From NCBI RefSeq assembly GCF_003116035.1, contig NZ_LGQW01000015.1, forward strand, positions 2,987,605-3,020,104: a DNA stretch of 32,500 nt. The letters are read 5' to 3'. The DNA comes from Azospirillum sp. TSH64. GTDB taxonomy: Bacteria; Pseudomonadota; Alphaproteobacteria; Azospirillales; Azospirillaceae. Both the position numbers and the translations under genes were made by a program. Each line of letters starts with the position of its first letter. The stretch's first letter is position 1. Shown one piece after another: positions 7,813-16,688 of this stretch. Below the pieces are notes generated by a model that did not search any database, was not told the origin of the DNA, and saw only the letters and a program-made list of their open reading frames with translations.

Positions 7813-9231
7813 ATGAGCAGCCTGCCGAGCCCATCCATCGCCGACAGCGCTTCGCCCCGCCGCTGGCTCGGCCTGCGGCCGGTCGCCCTGCTGGAGCTGT
7901 TGCTGTTCTTCGGCGTGGCGCTGGGGCTGGACGGCTGGCTCGGCGCCGGGCTGCGCTTCGAGGGGGTGCAGCCGCATCCCTTCTGGATCCCGGTCCTGCT
8001 GCTGGCGATCCAGTACGGCACCAACGAGGGGGTGCTGGCGGCGCTGGTGGCGTCGGCGGCGCTGCGGCTCGGCAACATGCCCGATGCCGGGATCGGCCAG
8101 GACCTCTACGACCATCTCTTCGCCTTGACCCGCGAGCCGATCCTCTGGCTGGTCGCCGCCGTGCTGTTCGGCGAGCTGCGGATGCGCCAGCTGCGCGAGC
8201 GCGAGGATCTCCGCGCCGGCCTTGCCGCCGCCCGGCAGGAGGCCGAGGCCATCGCCCGCTCCTACCGCGCGCTGAAATCGGTGAAGGAAAGCCTGGAGAC
8301 CCGCGTCGCCGGCCAGCTGCGCACCGTCTTCACCCTCTATCAGGCCGCCAAGTCCATCGACCATCTCGACGAGGGCGAGGTGATGCTGGGCATCGCCGAC
8401 CTCGTCCGCACCGTCATGAAGCCGGAGAAATTCTCGCTGTTCCTGCTGAACAACGACGTTCTGGAATCGGTGACGAACGAGGGCTGGGACGACGAGACCG
8501 ACAGCTATGCCCGCTGGTTCGACAGCGGCACGCCGCTGTTCCAGACCGTGATCGCCCGCCAGCGCCAGCTTTGCGTCAACCGCGCCGACGACGAGCGCGT
8601 GCTCGCCGGCGAAGGCGTGATGGCCGGCCCGCTGATCAGCGCCGACACCGGCGAGGTGCTGGGCATGGTGAAGATCGAAAGCCTGGGCTTCACCGACCTC
8701 AGCGTCAACACGGTCGAGAATTTCCGCATCCTGTGCGAATGGATCGGCACCGCGATGGCGAAGGCGCGCCAGTACCGCACCGCCAGCGAACAGCGGGTCT
8801 TCACCGACGAGGCGCTTTACTCCTCCAGCTACATCGGCCGGCAGGCGGAGTTCCTCGCCCTTCTCGGCCGCCGCATGGGCTTCGAGACCACCGCCATCAC
8901 CATCCGCCCGACCGGCCTGTCGCGCCTGTCGGTGGCCCAGCGCGCCGACCTCGCCGCCGCCATCGGCGAGGCGGTGCGCGGCAGCCTGCGCGACACCGAC
9001 CTCGCCTGCGATTTCGGCCATCAGGGCACGTCCTTCGGCGTGGTGCTGGCCGGCACGCCGCTGGAGGGCGCCAAGCAGGTGGAGGCGAAGCTGGAGCGCG
9101 CGGTGCGCCAGGCGCTGCCCGCCGGCCTTTCCACCATCCCCATCGGCTTCGTCACCCGCCGCATCGACCCGCCGGCCCCTGCGGCCGGGCAGAATACCGC
9201 CGGGCAAAAGGTCGGGGAGGTCGCGCAATGA
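7813..9231 (+). CDS. pelD: PelD, inner-membrane c-di-GMP receptor
   Basis: A 472-residue protein with N-terminal membrane segments (about residues 20-130), a helical linker, a GAF domain (about 165-320) and a C-terminal degenerate GGDEF domain (about 330-450). The inhibitory-site motif is intact (R393-D-T-D396). The place of the catalytic GGDEF signature is taken by GHQGTSF (402-408), so the domain should bind but not make c-di-GMP. This is the situation in P. aeruginosa PelD (R367/D370), where c-di-GMP binding activates Pel synthesis. It starts 13 bases after pelC. Its stop overlaps the pelE start (ATGA). The conserved receptor implies post-translational control of the pathway by c-di-GMP. 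Confidence 0.92.
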   Translation: MSSLPSPSIADSASPRRWLGLRPVALLELLLFFGVALGLDGWLGAGLRFEGVQPHPFWIPVLLLAIQYGTNEGVLAALVASAALRLGNMPDAGIGQDLYDHLFALTREPILWLVAAVLFGELRMRQLREREDLRAGLAAARQEAEAIARSYRALKSVKESLETRVAGQLRTVFTLYQAAKSIDHLDEGEVMLGIADLVRTVMKPEKFSLFLLNNDVLESVTNEGWDDETDSYARWFDSGTPLFQTVIARQRQLCVNRADDERVLAGEGVMAGPLISADTGEVLGMVKIESLGFTDLSVNTVENFRILCEWIGTAMAKARQYRTASEQRVFTDEALYSSSYIGRQAEFLALLGRRMGFETTAITIRPTGLSRLSVAQRADLAAAIGEAVRGSLRDTDLACDFGHQGTSFGVVLAGTPLEGAKQVEAKLERAVRQALPAGLSTIPIGFVTRRIDPPAPAAGQNTAGQKVGEVAQ

Positions 9232-10370
9232 GCGGACCTGACTCCACCCAATCGGCTTCCGACCTCTCCGATCCCGCCGCCCTGCTGGCGGGCGAGCGTC
9301 CGGCCGCCGACGCGGCGGAACTGGCGGCGGTGGCGCTCGCCGCCGGGCTGCTCGATGCCGCGGCGCTGTCGCCCGGCCTGACCGCAATCCCCTTCGCCGT
9401 TCCGCTGGCCGCGGCGCTGCATCTGCTGCTCTGCGCCCTGGTCGGTCTGTGGGTGCGCGGCCGGGTGCGGCGCGGGCGCGACCTGCGGCTGGCCGGGCTG
9501 CTGCTGGTCACCATCGTGCCGCTGGGGCCGCTGGGCGCCGCCTGCACGCTGATGACCGCGGCGCTGCTGGCGCTGTTCAGCCGCTATGCCACCGGCTTCC
9601 AGGACTGGTACCTTTCGCTCTTCCCCGACAGCGAGACCGGCCCGGCGCAGGAGCTGTACGAGCTGATCGTGACCGGCCGCGAGAACGCCCATCTGATGGC
9701 CGGCGACTCCTTCACCGACGTGATGTCGGTCGGCTCGCCGCAGCAGAAGCAGGCGGTGATCGCCCTGGTCGCCCGCCATTTCCGCCCGGCCTTCACCCCC
9801 GCCCTGAAGGCCGGGCTGGCCGACGCCGACCCGTCCGTCCGCGTCCAGGCCGCCACCGCCACCGCGCGGGTGGAGCATGAGTTCAACGAGCGCTGGCTGG
9901 CGCTCGACCACGCCGCCCGCAGCCGCCCCGACGATGCCGCCAGCCTCGCGGGGCTCGCCCGCCATCTCGACGATTACGCCTTCTGCGGCCTGCTCGATTC
10001 CAACCGCGAGGCGGAGATCCGCGACAAGGCGCTGGAGGGCTACCGGCGCAGCCTGGACCTCGCTCCCGACGATGACGGCATCCGCCACGACCTGGGCCGG
10101 CTGCTCCTGCGCTGCGGACTGGCGGCGGAGGCGGCGGAAAGGCTGGAACCGATGATCGACCGCACGCCCGACCGCCGCATCCTGTTCTGGTATGCCGAGA
10201 GCCTGTTCCGGCTCGGCCGCTTCGCCGACCTGCGGGTGCTGCCGGCCCGGCGGTCCGATTTGCTGGGCGACGGGGCGGAGCTTCCCGACACGCTGCGCGA
10301 TGTCTTCGCCCTGTGGCGCGATGACGTCCCGGCAGCCACGGGTATCGCCGGGCGGGAGCTTGCCGCATGA
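9228..10370 (+). CDS. pelE: PelE, inner-membrane TPR/helical-repeat protein of the Pel synthase complex
   Basis: A 380-residue protein with about three hydrophobic segments in the first 130 residues and a cytoplasmic helical-repeat region. Part of that region is TPR-like (ALEGYRRSLDLAPDDDGIRH followed by a second helix). PelE is about 329 residues in P. aeruginosa and belongs to the PelDEFG inner-membrane complex, probably linking the glycosyltransferase to PelD. The ATG at 9228 overlaps the pelD stop and has GGGGAGG upstream. Its own stop overlaps the pelF ATG. The family is poorly conserved, so the call rests on position, size and architecture more than on motifs. Confidence 0.85.
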   Translation: MSGPDSTQSASDLSDPAALLAGERPAADAAELAAVALAAGLLDAAALSPGLTAIPFAVPLAAALHLLLCALVGLWVRGRVRRGRDLRLAGLLLVTIVPLGPLGAACTLMTAALLALFSRYATGFQDWYLSLFPDSETGPAQELYELIVTGRENAHLMAGDSFTDVMSVGSPQQKQAVIALVARHFRPAFTPALKAGLADADPSVRVQAATATARVEHEFNERWLALDHAARSRPDDAASLAGLARHLDDYAFCGLLDSNREAEIRDKALEGYRRSLDLAPDDDGIRHDLGRLLLRCGLAAEAAERLEPMIDRTPDRRILFWYAESLFRLGRFADLRVLPARRSDLLGDGAELPDTLRDVFALWRDDVPAATGIAGRELAA

Positions 10371-11932
10371 GCCGCCCCTTCCCTGAAGCGCCCCCTGAAG
10401 CGCCCCAGGCCCCCAGGGCCGACGTCTGCCTGCTGATGGAGGGCTCCTATCCCTATGTCGCGGGCGGCGTGTCGACCTGGACCCATGACCTGATCCGGTC
10501 CCATTCCGACCTGACCTTCCACATTGTGGCCCTGGTCGCCGACCGCAGCGCCCGCAAGCTCGCCTATGAGCTGCCGCCCAACGTCACCGGCCTGACCCAT
10601 GTCTATCTCCAGGACCCGCCCGCCGGCTGGCGCTGGCAGCCCGGCACCGGCCGGCTGCTGAAGGAGCTGGAGAAACCGCTGGCCCGCCTGCAGCAGGGGG
10701 GAGGGCTGGCCGAGGTGGCGGAGGTGCTGCGGCTGTTGGCCCCCCGGCGCGGCCGGATCGGCAAGCGGGCGCTGCTGAACTCCGAGGACGCCTTCCAGAT
10801 GGTGGTGCGCATGTGCAGGGCCGCCCTGCCGGACGCCTCCTTCCTCGAATATTTCTGGGGCAGCCGGGCGCTGATGAGCGGGCTGTTCGCCACGCTGCTG
10901 GTGCCGATGCCGCAGGCTGGGGTCTATCATGCCGTCTCCACCGGCTATGCCGGGCTGTTCGCCGCGCGGGCGCGGCTGGAAACCGGGCGGCCGGCGCTGC
11001 TGACCGAACACGGCATCTACACCAACGAACGGCGCATCGAGATCCTGATGGCCGAATGGCTGTTCGAGGGAGCCGACACCTCGCTGGCGCTCGACAAGAA
11101 GAAGCGCGACCTGCGCGACCTGTGGCTCGACACCTTCGCCAGCTATTCCAAGGCCTGCTACGACGCCTGCGACCGCATCATCACCTTGTACGGCGGCAAT
11201 CAGGAGTTCCAGCGCCGCCAGGGCGCCGATCCGGCCAAGCTGATGATCGTGCCCAACGGCATCGACTATGCCGGCTATTCCCAGGTGCAGCGCGAGTCCA
11301 CGCCGCGCCCGCCGACCATCGCCCTGATCGGCCGCGTCGTGCCGATCAAGGACGTGAAGACCTATGTCCGGGCGGCCGCCATCCTGCGCGAGGACATCCC
11401 CGATCTGAAGGCGATGATCCTCGGGCCGCTGGAGGAGGATCCCGGCTATGTCGAGGAATGCCGCAGCATCGTGAAGCATCTTGGGCTGGAGCAGACGGTG
11501 ATCTTCGCCGGCCGGGTCAAACTGACCGACTGGCTGGGCAGGATCGACGCCATCGCGCTGACCAGCGTCAGCGAGGCGCAGCCGCTGGTGATCCTGGAGG
11601 CCGGGGCGTCGGGCGTTCCGACGGTGGCGACCGATGTCGGCTCCTGCTCCGAGCTGCTGATGGGCCGCCCGGACGAGGTGCCGCCGCTGGGGCCGGGCGG
11701 GGCGGTGACGCCGCTGGCCAGCCCGCTCGACACCGCGCGGGAACTGCGCGCCCTGCTGCTCGACCGCGCGTGGCGCGACCGCTGTGCCCAGGCCATCGCC
11801 CGGCGTGTCGCCCAATCCTACGACAAGGTCGCCATCGACCGCGTCTACCGCGCCATCTACGACGAGCACATCGCCATGCCGACCCGGCTTTCCCCGGAGC
11901 ATGACGGCATCGGCCTGAAGGGAGCCGCCTGA
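10367..11932 (+). CDS. pelF: PelF, GT4-family glycosyltransferase
   Basis: Cytoplasmic GT-B glycosyltransferase (521 residues; the P. aeruginosa protein is about 507) that polymerises Pel from a UDP-amino-sugar. The N-terminus has the typical EGSYPYVAGGVSTW motif, followed by LTEHGIYTNERR in the acceptor domain. The donor-binding half has VPNGIDY, LIGRVVPIKDVK and the GT4 EX7E motif in SEAQPLVILEAG (E403 and E411). It starts within the pelE stop (ATGA) and ends one base before the pelG start. No truncation or missing key residue is seen. This is one of the most secure calls in the operon. Confidence 0.95.
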   Translation: MSRPFPEAPPEAPQAPRADVCLLMEGSYPYVAGGVSTWTHDLIRSHSDLTFHIVALVADRSARKLAYELPPNVTGLTHVYLQDPPAGWRWQPGTGRLLKELEKPLARLQQGGGLAEVAEVLRLLAPRRGRIGKRALLNSEDAFQMVVRMCRAALPDASFLEYFWGSRALMSGLFATLLVPMPQAGVYHAVSTGYAGLFAARARLETGRPALLTEHGIYTNERRIEILMAEWLFEGADTSLALDKKKRDLRDLWLDTFASYSKACYDACDRIITLYGGNQEFQRRQGADPAKLMIVPNGIDYAGYSQVQRESTPRPPTIALIGRVVPIKDVKTYVRAAAILREDIPDLKAMILGPLEEDPGYVEECRSIVKHLGLEQTVIFAGRVKLTDWLGRIDAIALTSVSEAQPLVILEAGASGVPTVATDVGSCSELLMGRPDEVPPLGPGGAVTPLASPLDTARELRALLLDRAWRDRCAQAIARRVAQSYDKVAIDRVYRAIYDEHIAMPTRLSPEHDGIGLKGAA

Positions 11933-11933
11933 G

Positions 11934-13313
11934 ATGGCCGGCATCGGCTTCGCCCTCCGCCGGCTGGCCCGGCGCGACGACCTGCTCGGCGTGTTGCAGG
12001 GCTATGCCCATTCCGCCTTCATCACGTCGGGCCCCTGGATGTTCACCATCCTGGCGCTGGCCGGCATCACGCTGTTCGGCCGCGATCTGGTGGGGATGGA
12101 GGAGCTGACGCTGTTCCGCGTCGTGGTGATCTACAATTTCTGCTTCTCGGTCGTCTTCACCGGGCCGCTGGTGCTGGTCGCCACCCGCTATCTCGCCGAC
12201 GCCATCTATGCCAAGGAGGTCGAGGCCGCACCCGGCATGCTGCTGGCGACGCTGGGGCTGGCCTATGCCATCGCCGGGCTGACCGCCGGACCCTTCTATC
12301 CGCTGTTCAGCGGGTTGCCGCTGCCGCTGATGCTGGGCGGGCTGGCGAACTTCTTCCTGGTCTGCGGCATCTGGGTGGTGTCGATCTTCCTGTCGGCGCT
12401 GAAGGACTATCTGGCGGTCACCGTCGCCTTCGGCGTCGGCATGGCGGCGGGTCTGGCCGGTGCGGTCCTGCTGGGCGGCCGCTTCGGTGCCGCCGGGATG
12501 GTCTGGGGATTCTCCGCCGGGCTGGCGGTGATCCAGTTCGGGCTGATCGCGCGGGTGCTGGCCGAATACCCCCATCCGGTCGGCCGGATGTTCGACTTCC
12601 TCGGCTATTTCCGCAAATACGCCGATCTGGCGCTGATCGGCCTGTTCGCCAACGCCGCCGTCTGGACCGACAAGTGGATCATGTGGTTCGCGCCGGAACG
12701 CGAGCTGGTCTCCGGCGCCATGGCGATCTACAGCGCCTATGACGGCGCCATGTTCATCGCCTATCTGACGACCCTGCCGGCGCTGACCCTGTTCACGGTG
12801 AACATCGAGACCCGCTTCTTCGAGCATTACCAGGGCTTCTACCGCGACATCCAGAAGCATGCGACCTACGACCAGATCGCCCGCAACCACCGCGCCATCA
12901 TCGCCGCCCTGCTCGACAGCAGCCGCAACCTGATCATCCTGCAAGGGGCGGTCTGCGCCGTCTGCATCTTCCTGGCCCCAAGCATCATCGGTGCCCTCGG
13001 GTTGCAGTACCAGCAGATCGGCATGTTCCGCTTCGGCGTGCTGGGCGCCTTCTTTCAGGTGCTGTTCCTGTTCTGCACGGTGATCCTCGCCTATTTCGAC
13101 CTGCGCGGGCGGAATTTGACGGTGCAGCTGGTCTATCTGGCCGCCAACGCCGGCTTCACCCTGCTGTTCAGCCGGATGGGCTTCCCCTGGTACGGCTACG
13201 GCTATTTCCTCAGCTCGCTGCTGGCCTTCGCGGTGGCCTATCTGATGGTGGCGGACGCGGTGCGGCGGCTGCCCTATTTCGCCTTCGTCGCCAACAACCC
13301 GTCGGTGCGATGA
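11934..13313 (+). CDS. pelG: PelG, MOP/Wzx-like inner-membrane transporter
   Basis: A 459-residue integral membrane protein with about 12 predicted hydrophobic helices. The N-terminus MAGIGFALRRLARRDDLLG is characteristic of PelG, the polysaccharide transporter of the MOP superfamily that moves the growing polymer across the inner membrane with PelF, PelD and PelE. The ATG lies one base after the pelF stop. The stop overlaps the ATG of the following small gene (ATGA at 13310-13313). Confidence 0.93.
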   Translation: MAGIGFALRRLARRDDLLGVLQGYAHSAFITSGPWMFTILALAGITLFGRDLVGMEELTLFRVVVIYNFCFSVVFTGPLVLVATRYLADAIYAKEVEAAPGMLLATLGLAYAIAGLTAGPFYPLFSGLPLPLMLGGLANFFLVCGIWVVSIFLSALKDYLAVTVAFGVGMAAGLAGAVLLGGRFGAAGMVWGFSAGLAVIQFGLIARVLAEYPHPVGRMFDFLGYFRKYADLALIGLFANAAVWTDKWIMWFAPERELVSGAMAIYSAYDGAMFIAYLTTLPALTLFTVNIETRFFEHYQGFYRDIQKHATYDQIARNHRAIIAALLDSSRNLIILQGAVCAVCIFLAPSIIGALGLQYQQIGMFRFGVLGAFFQVLFLFCTVILAYFDLRGRNLTVQLVYLAANAGFTLLFSRMGFPWYGYGYFLSSLLAFAVAYLMVADAVRRLPYFAFVANNPSVR

Positions 13314-13771
13314 CCCGCCGCCTCGCCGCCCTGCTGCTGACCGCCCTGCTGCTGCCGGCCGCCGCCGGGGCCGAGGAGGTGCTGCGCACCGACCGCACCG
13401 AACCGGGCCATCTGGGTCCGACCTTCCGCGCCTATGAACCGCCGCCGCCCGGCCACGAGCCGCGCCTGCGCCGCACCGAGAGCCGCATCGTCTACAAGCT
13501 GCCCAACGGCCTGAACGGCCTCGCCACGCGCGACCGCACCCTGTCGCACCTGTGCCAGCGCGGCGCCTTCCTGCAACAGATCGACGGGCTCTATTGGGCG
13601 GCGACGCCGGACTACCGCTATGGGGTGGCCTTTTCCGGCGGCGCCAATCTGGTCGATCCGCAGAACCGCCGTCAGCCCGGCAAGACCTATTTCTTCCGCA
13701 ACCAGGACAGCCGCTGCGAGGTCTGGATCGGCGACCAGGCGAAGCTGATGCCGCACTATATCGGGGGGTAA
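13310..13771 (+). CDS. Small secreted protein coupled to pelG, function unknown
   Basis: A 153-residue protein with a clear Sec signal peptide (MTRRLAALLLTALLLPAAAGA). The mature part is a Pro/Arg-rich segment followed by a compact domain with two cysteines (C82 and C136) that could form a disulfide. Aromatic-rich stretches include YWAATPDYRYG and KTYFFRNQDSR. I do not recognise the family. The ATGA overlap with pelG and the absence of any gap place it in the pel operon, so a periplasmic role in Pel modification or export is a reasonable guess. Nothing in the classical pelA-G set matches it. The gene ends 25 bases before a palindromic repeat element. Confidence 0.8.
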   Translation: MTRRLAALLLTALLLPAAAGAEEVLRTDRTEPGHLGPTFRAYEPPPPGHEPRLRRTESRIVYKLPNGLNGLATRDRTLSHLCQRGAFLQQIDGLYWAATPDYRYGVAFSGGANLVDPQNRRQPGKTYFFRNQDSRCEVWIGDQAKLMPHYIGG

Positions 13772-14162
13772 GTTCCCTCTCCCGCCCAGCAAATCCCCTC
13801 TCCCCCCCGGGGAGAGGGTTAGGGTGAGGGGGAAGCACAGCGTTCCGTCACGAGAATCCTACCTATGCATCCCCCTCACCCCGGCCCTCTCCCCGGGGGG
13901 AGAGGGAGAATCCCCCGACCGTGCCGGCGTTTTTCTTCCCGCCGTTACCTGCCTCCCCGCATCCATGGTAGCGTTCTCGCCGGTGCCCACTTGCGGAGGT
14001 TCCCGCCGATGCCGTCCGGATGGAACAGTGAACACACCCCCGAAAACTGTTTCACGCCGTTCCAAACGTCGCATCCGGCTCCGCCTCGCATCCCGGCCCC
14101 TCGCATCGCGCTTGGCCGACCCCATATAGGGCCGGTCATCGGCCAGACGTGAACGACCGCCC
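13772..14162. other. Non-coding gap after the pel operon
   Basis: The 391-base gap holds a truncated CCCTCTCCCG half-repeat (from about 13775), the composite repeat described separately (13796-13906), and about 250 bases with no convincing gene on either strand. A small hairpin GGCCG-gtcat-CGGCC lies at 14130-14144, shortly before the ycjX start. The pel transcript presumably ends here and the ycjX promoter should lie here. I see no clear T-tract terminator or good -35/-10 pair. Confidence 0.6.
13796..13906 (+). repeat. Second copy of the composite palindromic repeat
   Basis: The left palindrome (13796-13818) is identical over 23 bp to that at 5428-5450. A TTAGGGTGAGGGGG tail, a spacer and an inverted right palindrome (13885-13906) follow. 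The spacer carries CGAGAATCCT (13851-13860) and TGCATCCCCC (from 13866), matching the spacer of the first copy. The shared spacer means the two loci derive from the same composite element, not from chance pairs of palindromes. Confidence 0.85.
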
Positions 14163-15557
14163 GTGCGTATTCCCGACCTGAACAGCCTCTACGACGCCGG
14201 CAGCCGGCTTCTCCTGGAATCGACGGTGCGCGTCGGCGTCACCGGGCTGCGGCGGGCGGGCAAGACCGTCTTCGTCACCGCCATCGTCGACAACCTGCTG
14301 AAGAGCGGGCGGCTGCCCTTCATGGATGTCGTCTCGTCCGGCCGGTTCCAGGCGGCGCGGCTGCGGCCGCAGCCCGATCCCGACGTGCCGCGCTTCGATT
14401 TCGAAGGCCATCTCGCTGCCCTGACCGGCCCCGATCCCCATTGGCCGGAGCCGACGCGCGGCATCGGCCAGATGCGCGTCTCGCTGCGCTACCGTCCGGA
14501 TTCGGCGCTGAAGCGCACCGTGCAGCCGATGGCGACGCTCAATGTCGACCTCGTCGATTATCCCGGCGAATGGCTGCTCGACCTGCCGCTGCTGCGCCAG
14601 AGCTTTGCGGAATGGAGCGCCCAGACCCTCGAACTCGCCGCCCGTCCGCCGCGCGACGAGCTGTCCGCCTCGTGGCGCGGCTGGCTCGCCACCATCGACC
14701 CGGCCGCCCCGGCGGAGGAGGAGGCGGCGCGGCGCGGGGCGGCGCTCTACACCGACTATCTCCATGCCTGCCGCCGCGCCGACACGCTGCTCAGCCTGAT
14801 CCAGCCCGGCCGCTTCGTCGAACCCGGCGACATGAAGGACGCGCCGCTGCTGACCTTCTGTCCCCTGCATGGCAATCAGCCCAACGGATCGAGGGGCCGC
14901 GGCAGCCTGTGGGCGCTGATGGAGGACCGGTACGAGGCCTACAAGACCAACGTCGTCCGCCGCTTCTTCGCCGAGCATTTCGCCCGGCTCGACCGCCAGA
15001 TCGTGCTGATCGACGTGCTGGGCGCGCTGAATGCCGGCCCCGCCGGGATGGCCGACATGAAGCGGGCGCTGGAGTTGAGCCTGGAGCCGTTCCGCCATGG
15101 TTCGTCGGGCTGGCTCGACTGGCTGTTCGGCAGCAAGATCGACCGCGTGCTGTTCGCCGCGACCAAGGCCGACCACATCGCCGCCCACCAGCATGCCCAG
15201 CTGCGGGCCTTGCTCGACCGGCTGGTCGGCGACGCCCGCAACGCCATCCGCTTCGAGGGCGCCCAGGTCGAGACCATGGCCATCGCCGCGCTGAAATGCA
15301 CCGAAAGCGTGGTGACGGAGCATGAAGGGCGGCAGCTGCGCTGCGTGCGCGGCGTGCCGGTCGGGCGCGACCGTCCGACCGTGCTGTTCCCCGGCGAAAT
15401 TCCGGAGGATGCCGAGGCCTTCCCGCCCGGCCGCGACCGCCCCTACAACTTCCTGGCCTTCCGCCCGCCCGACGACCTCGGCCGCGATCCGCGCGGCCTG
15501 CCGCACATCCGCGTCGACCAGGCCCTGCAATTCCTTCTCGGGGACTATCTGACGTGA
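14163..15557 (+). CDS. ycjX: YcjX-like P-loop NTPase (DUF463)
   Basis: A 464-residue P-loop protein of the size of E. coli YcjX. The Walker A motif GLRRAGKT lies at residues 28-35, and a Walker B/G3-like segment LVDYPGEW lies about 100 residues later. YcjX proteins are GTPase-like, stress-associated and usually paired with a YcjF membrane protein; their exact role is unknown. The GTG start at 14163 gives RIPDLNSLYDAG in front of the P-loop domain, but no strong ribosome binding site is visible. The stop overlaps the next start (GTGA at 15554-15557), so the pair is translationally coupled. Confidence 0.88.
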   Translation: MRIPDLNSLYDAGSRLLLESTVRVGVTGLRRAGKTVFVTAIVDNLLKSGRLPFMDVVSSGRFQAARLRPQPDPDVPRFDFEGHLAALTGPDPHWPEPTRGIGQMRVSLRYRPDSALKRTVQPMATLNVDLVDYPGEWLLDLPLLRQSFAEWSAQTLELAARPPRDELSASWRGWLATIDPAAPAEEEAARRGAALYTDYLHACRRADTLLSLIQPGRFVEPGDMKDAPLLTFCPLHGNQPNGSRGRGSLWALMEDRYEAYKTNVVRRFFAEHFARLDRQIVLIDVLGALNAGPAGMADMKRALELSLEPFRHGSSGWLDWLFGSKIDRVLFAATKADHIAAHQHAQLRALLDRLVGDARNAIRFEGAQVETMAIAALKCTESVVTEHEGRQLRCVRGVPVGRDRPTVLFPGEIPEDAEAFPPGRDRPYNFLAFRPPDDLGRDPRGLPHIRVDQALQFLLGDYLT

Positions 15558-16570
15558 CGGAGCGCGAGACCCGCAAAGCCTCAAAGGGGTGGGTTCCGCC
15601 GATGGAGCTGGAACTCGACCGCGCGGCACCCGTGCCGGCGGAGGAGGAGACAGCCCTGCTGACCGGCTCCGGCGATCCCGCCGACCTGCTGCCGGCCCCG
15701 GCCACCCCGGTGCGGACCACGCGCCGGCTGGGGCGCTGGCTGTTCGGGGCGCTGGCGGCGCTGGTTCTGGTGGCGCTGGGCTTCGACACCGCCGATCTAT
15801 TGGCCCGCGCCTTCGCCACCAGCCTCGCGCTGGGCGTGCTGGTCGGTTTGCTGGCCGCCACCGCCGGCATCGCGGCCCTGGCGATGCTGGTGACCGAGCT
15901 GCTGTCGCTCCGCCGCCTGCGCCGCATCGAGGAACTGCGGGCGGAGGCCGGCCGGCTGGAGCTGGACGCCCCCGGCGGCCGGGCCGACCGGTTCGCCGGA
16001 TCGCTGGTGGCGCTCTATGCCGACCGGCGGGAGCTGGCCCCGGCGCTGGCCCGCGTGCGCGACCATGTCACCGACGCCCATGACGAGCATGAGGTGGTCC
16101 GGCTGCTCGACCGCGAGGTGCTGAGCCCGCTCGACCGGGCCGCCTATCAGCGGGTGCTGCGCGCCTCGCGCGACACCGCTGTCGCCACCGCTCTGAGCCC
16201 GGCGGCTCTGCTGGATTTCGCGGTGGTCCTCTGGCGCAACCTGAAGCTGGTGCGGGAGATCGCCGCCCTCTATGGCGCCCGGCCCGGCTATGTCGGCTCG
16301 CTGCGGCTGTTGCGCCGGATGCTCGCCAACATCGCCGTCGCCGGGGTGGCGGAAAGCGCCCACCATGTCGCGGTGGAGGCGCTGGGCGGGTCGCTCGCCG
16401 CCGCCATTTCAACGCGGATGGGGCAGGGGGTGATCAACGGCCTGCTGACCGCGCGGGTCGGGCTGACCGCCATGCACCTGTGCCGCCCCATCGCCTTCGG
16501 CCCGGACAACCGTCCCAGCCTCAATCGCATCAGGAAGGAGCTGCTGTCCTTGCCCAAGCAAGTGCTGTGA
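15554..16570 (+). CDS. ycjF: YcjF-like membrane protein (TIGR01620/DUF697 family)
   Basis: A 338-residue protein with an acidic, proline-rich N-terminus and two adjacent membrane helices (about residues 57-115). A charged helical segment and a C-terminal DUF697-like alpha-helical domain follow; that domain ends with a Gly/Ala-rich stretch (GGSLAAAISTRMGQGVINGL). It is coupled to ycjX through a GTGA overlap, the usual ycjX-ycjF arrangement. Its function is not established in the family; partnership with the YcjX NTPase at the inner membrane is the standing inference. Its TGA ends in the first base of a 28-bp palindrome. Confidence 0.82.
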   Translation: MTERETRKASKGWVPPMELELDRAAPVPAEEETALLTGSGDPADLLPAPATPVRTTRRLGRWLFGALAALVLVALGFDTADLLARAFATSLALGVLVGLLAATAGIAALAMLVTELLSLRRLRRIEELRAEAGRLELDAPGGRADRFAGSLVALYADRRELAPALARVRDHVTDAHDEHEVVRLLDREVLSPLDRAAYQRVLRASRDTAVATALSPAALLDFAVVLWRNLKLVREIAALYGARPGYVGSLRLLRRMLANIAVAGVAESAHHVAVEALGGSLAAAISTRMGQGVINGLLTARVGLTAMHLCRPIAFGPDNRPSLNRIRKELLSLPKQVL

Positions 16571-16674
16571 TACCGTCGGGCGTACGCCCGACGGTATGGG
16601 CCGCGACTGCGGCCCCGCAGGCCCATGCCTGCGAAGGCAAGCGGCCGGATGGCCGCGCCCGCCGATTGAGGGCG
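16570..16674. repeat. Chain of five hairpins between convergent genes
   Basis: A perfect 28-bp palindrome (16570-16597; half ATACCGTCGGGCGT) is followed without gaps by GGGCCGC-gact-GCGGCCC (16598-16615) and CGCAGGC-ccat-GCCTGCG (16616-16633). After seven bases come GCGGCC-ggat-GGCCGC (16641-16656) and an overlapping CGCCC/GGGCG stem (16656-16674). Three of the hairpins have 4-nt loops. It lies between the ends of ycjF (+) and arsC (-), so it could act as a bidirectional terminator, and a short A/T run (AAAAA at 16679-16683) follows. The regular design suggests a dispersed REP-like element. Confidence 0.75.
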
Positions 16675-16688
16675 AGTAAAAAGAGCGC

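Noticed and set aside
13824..14152. Short frames with PHPGPLPGG or SPGGEG sequences after the pel operon
   Set aside because: These are translations of the palindromic repeat, a common false gene. No start signal or conserved domain.
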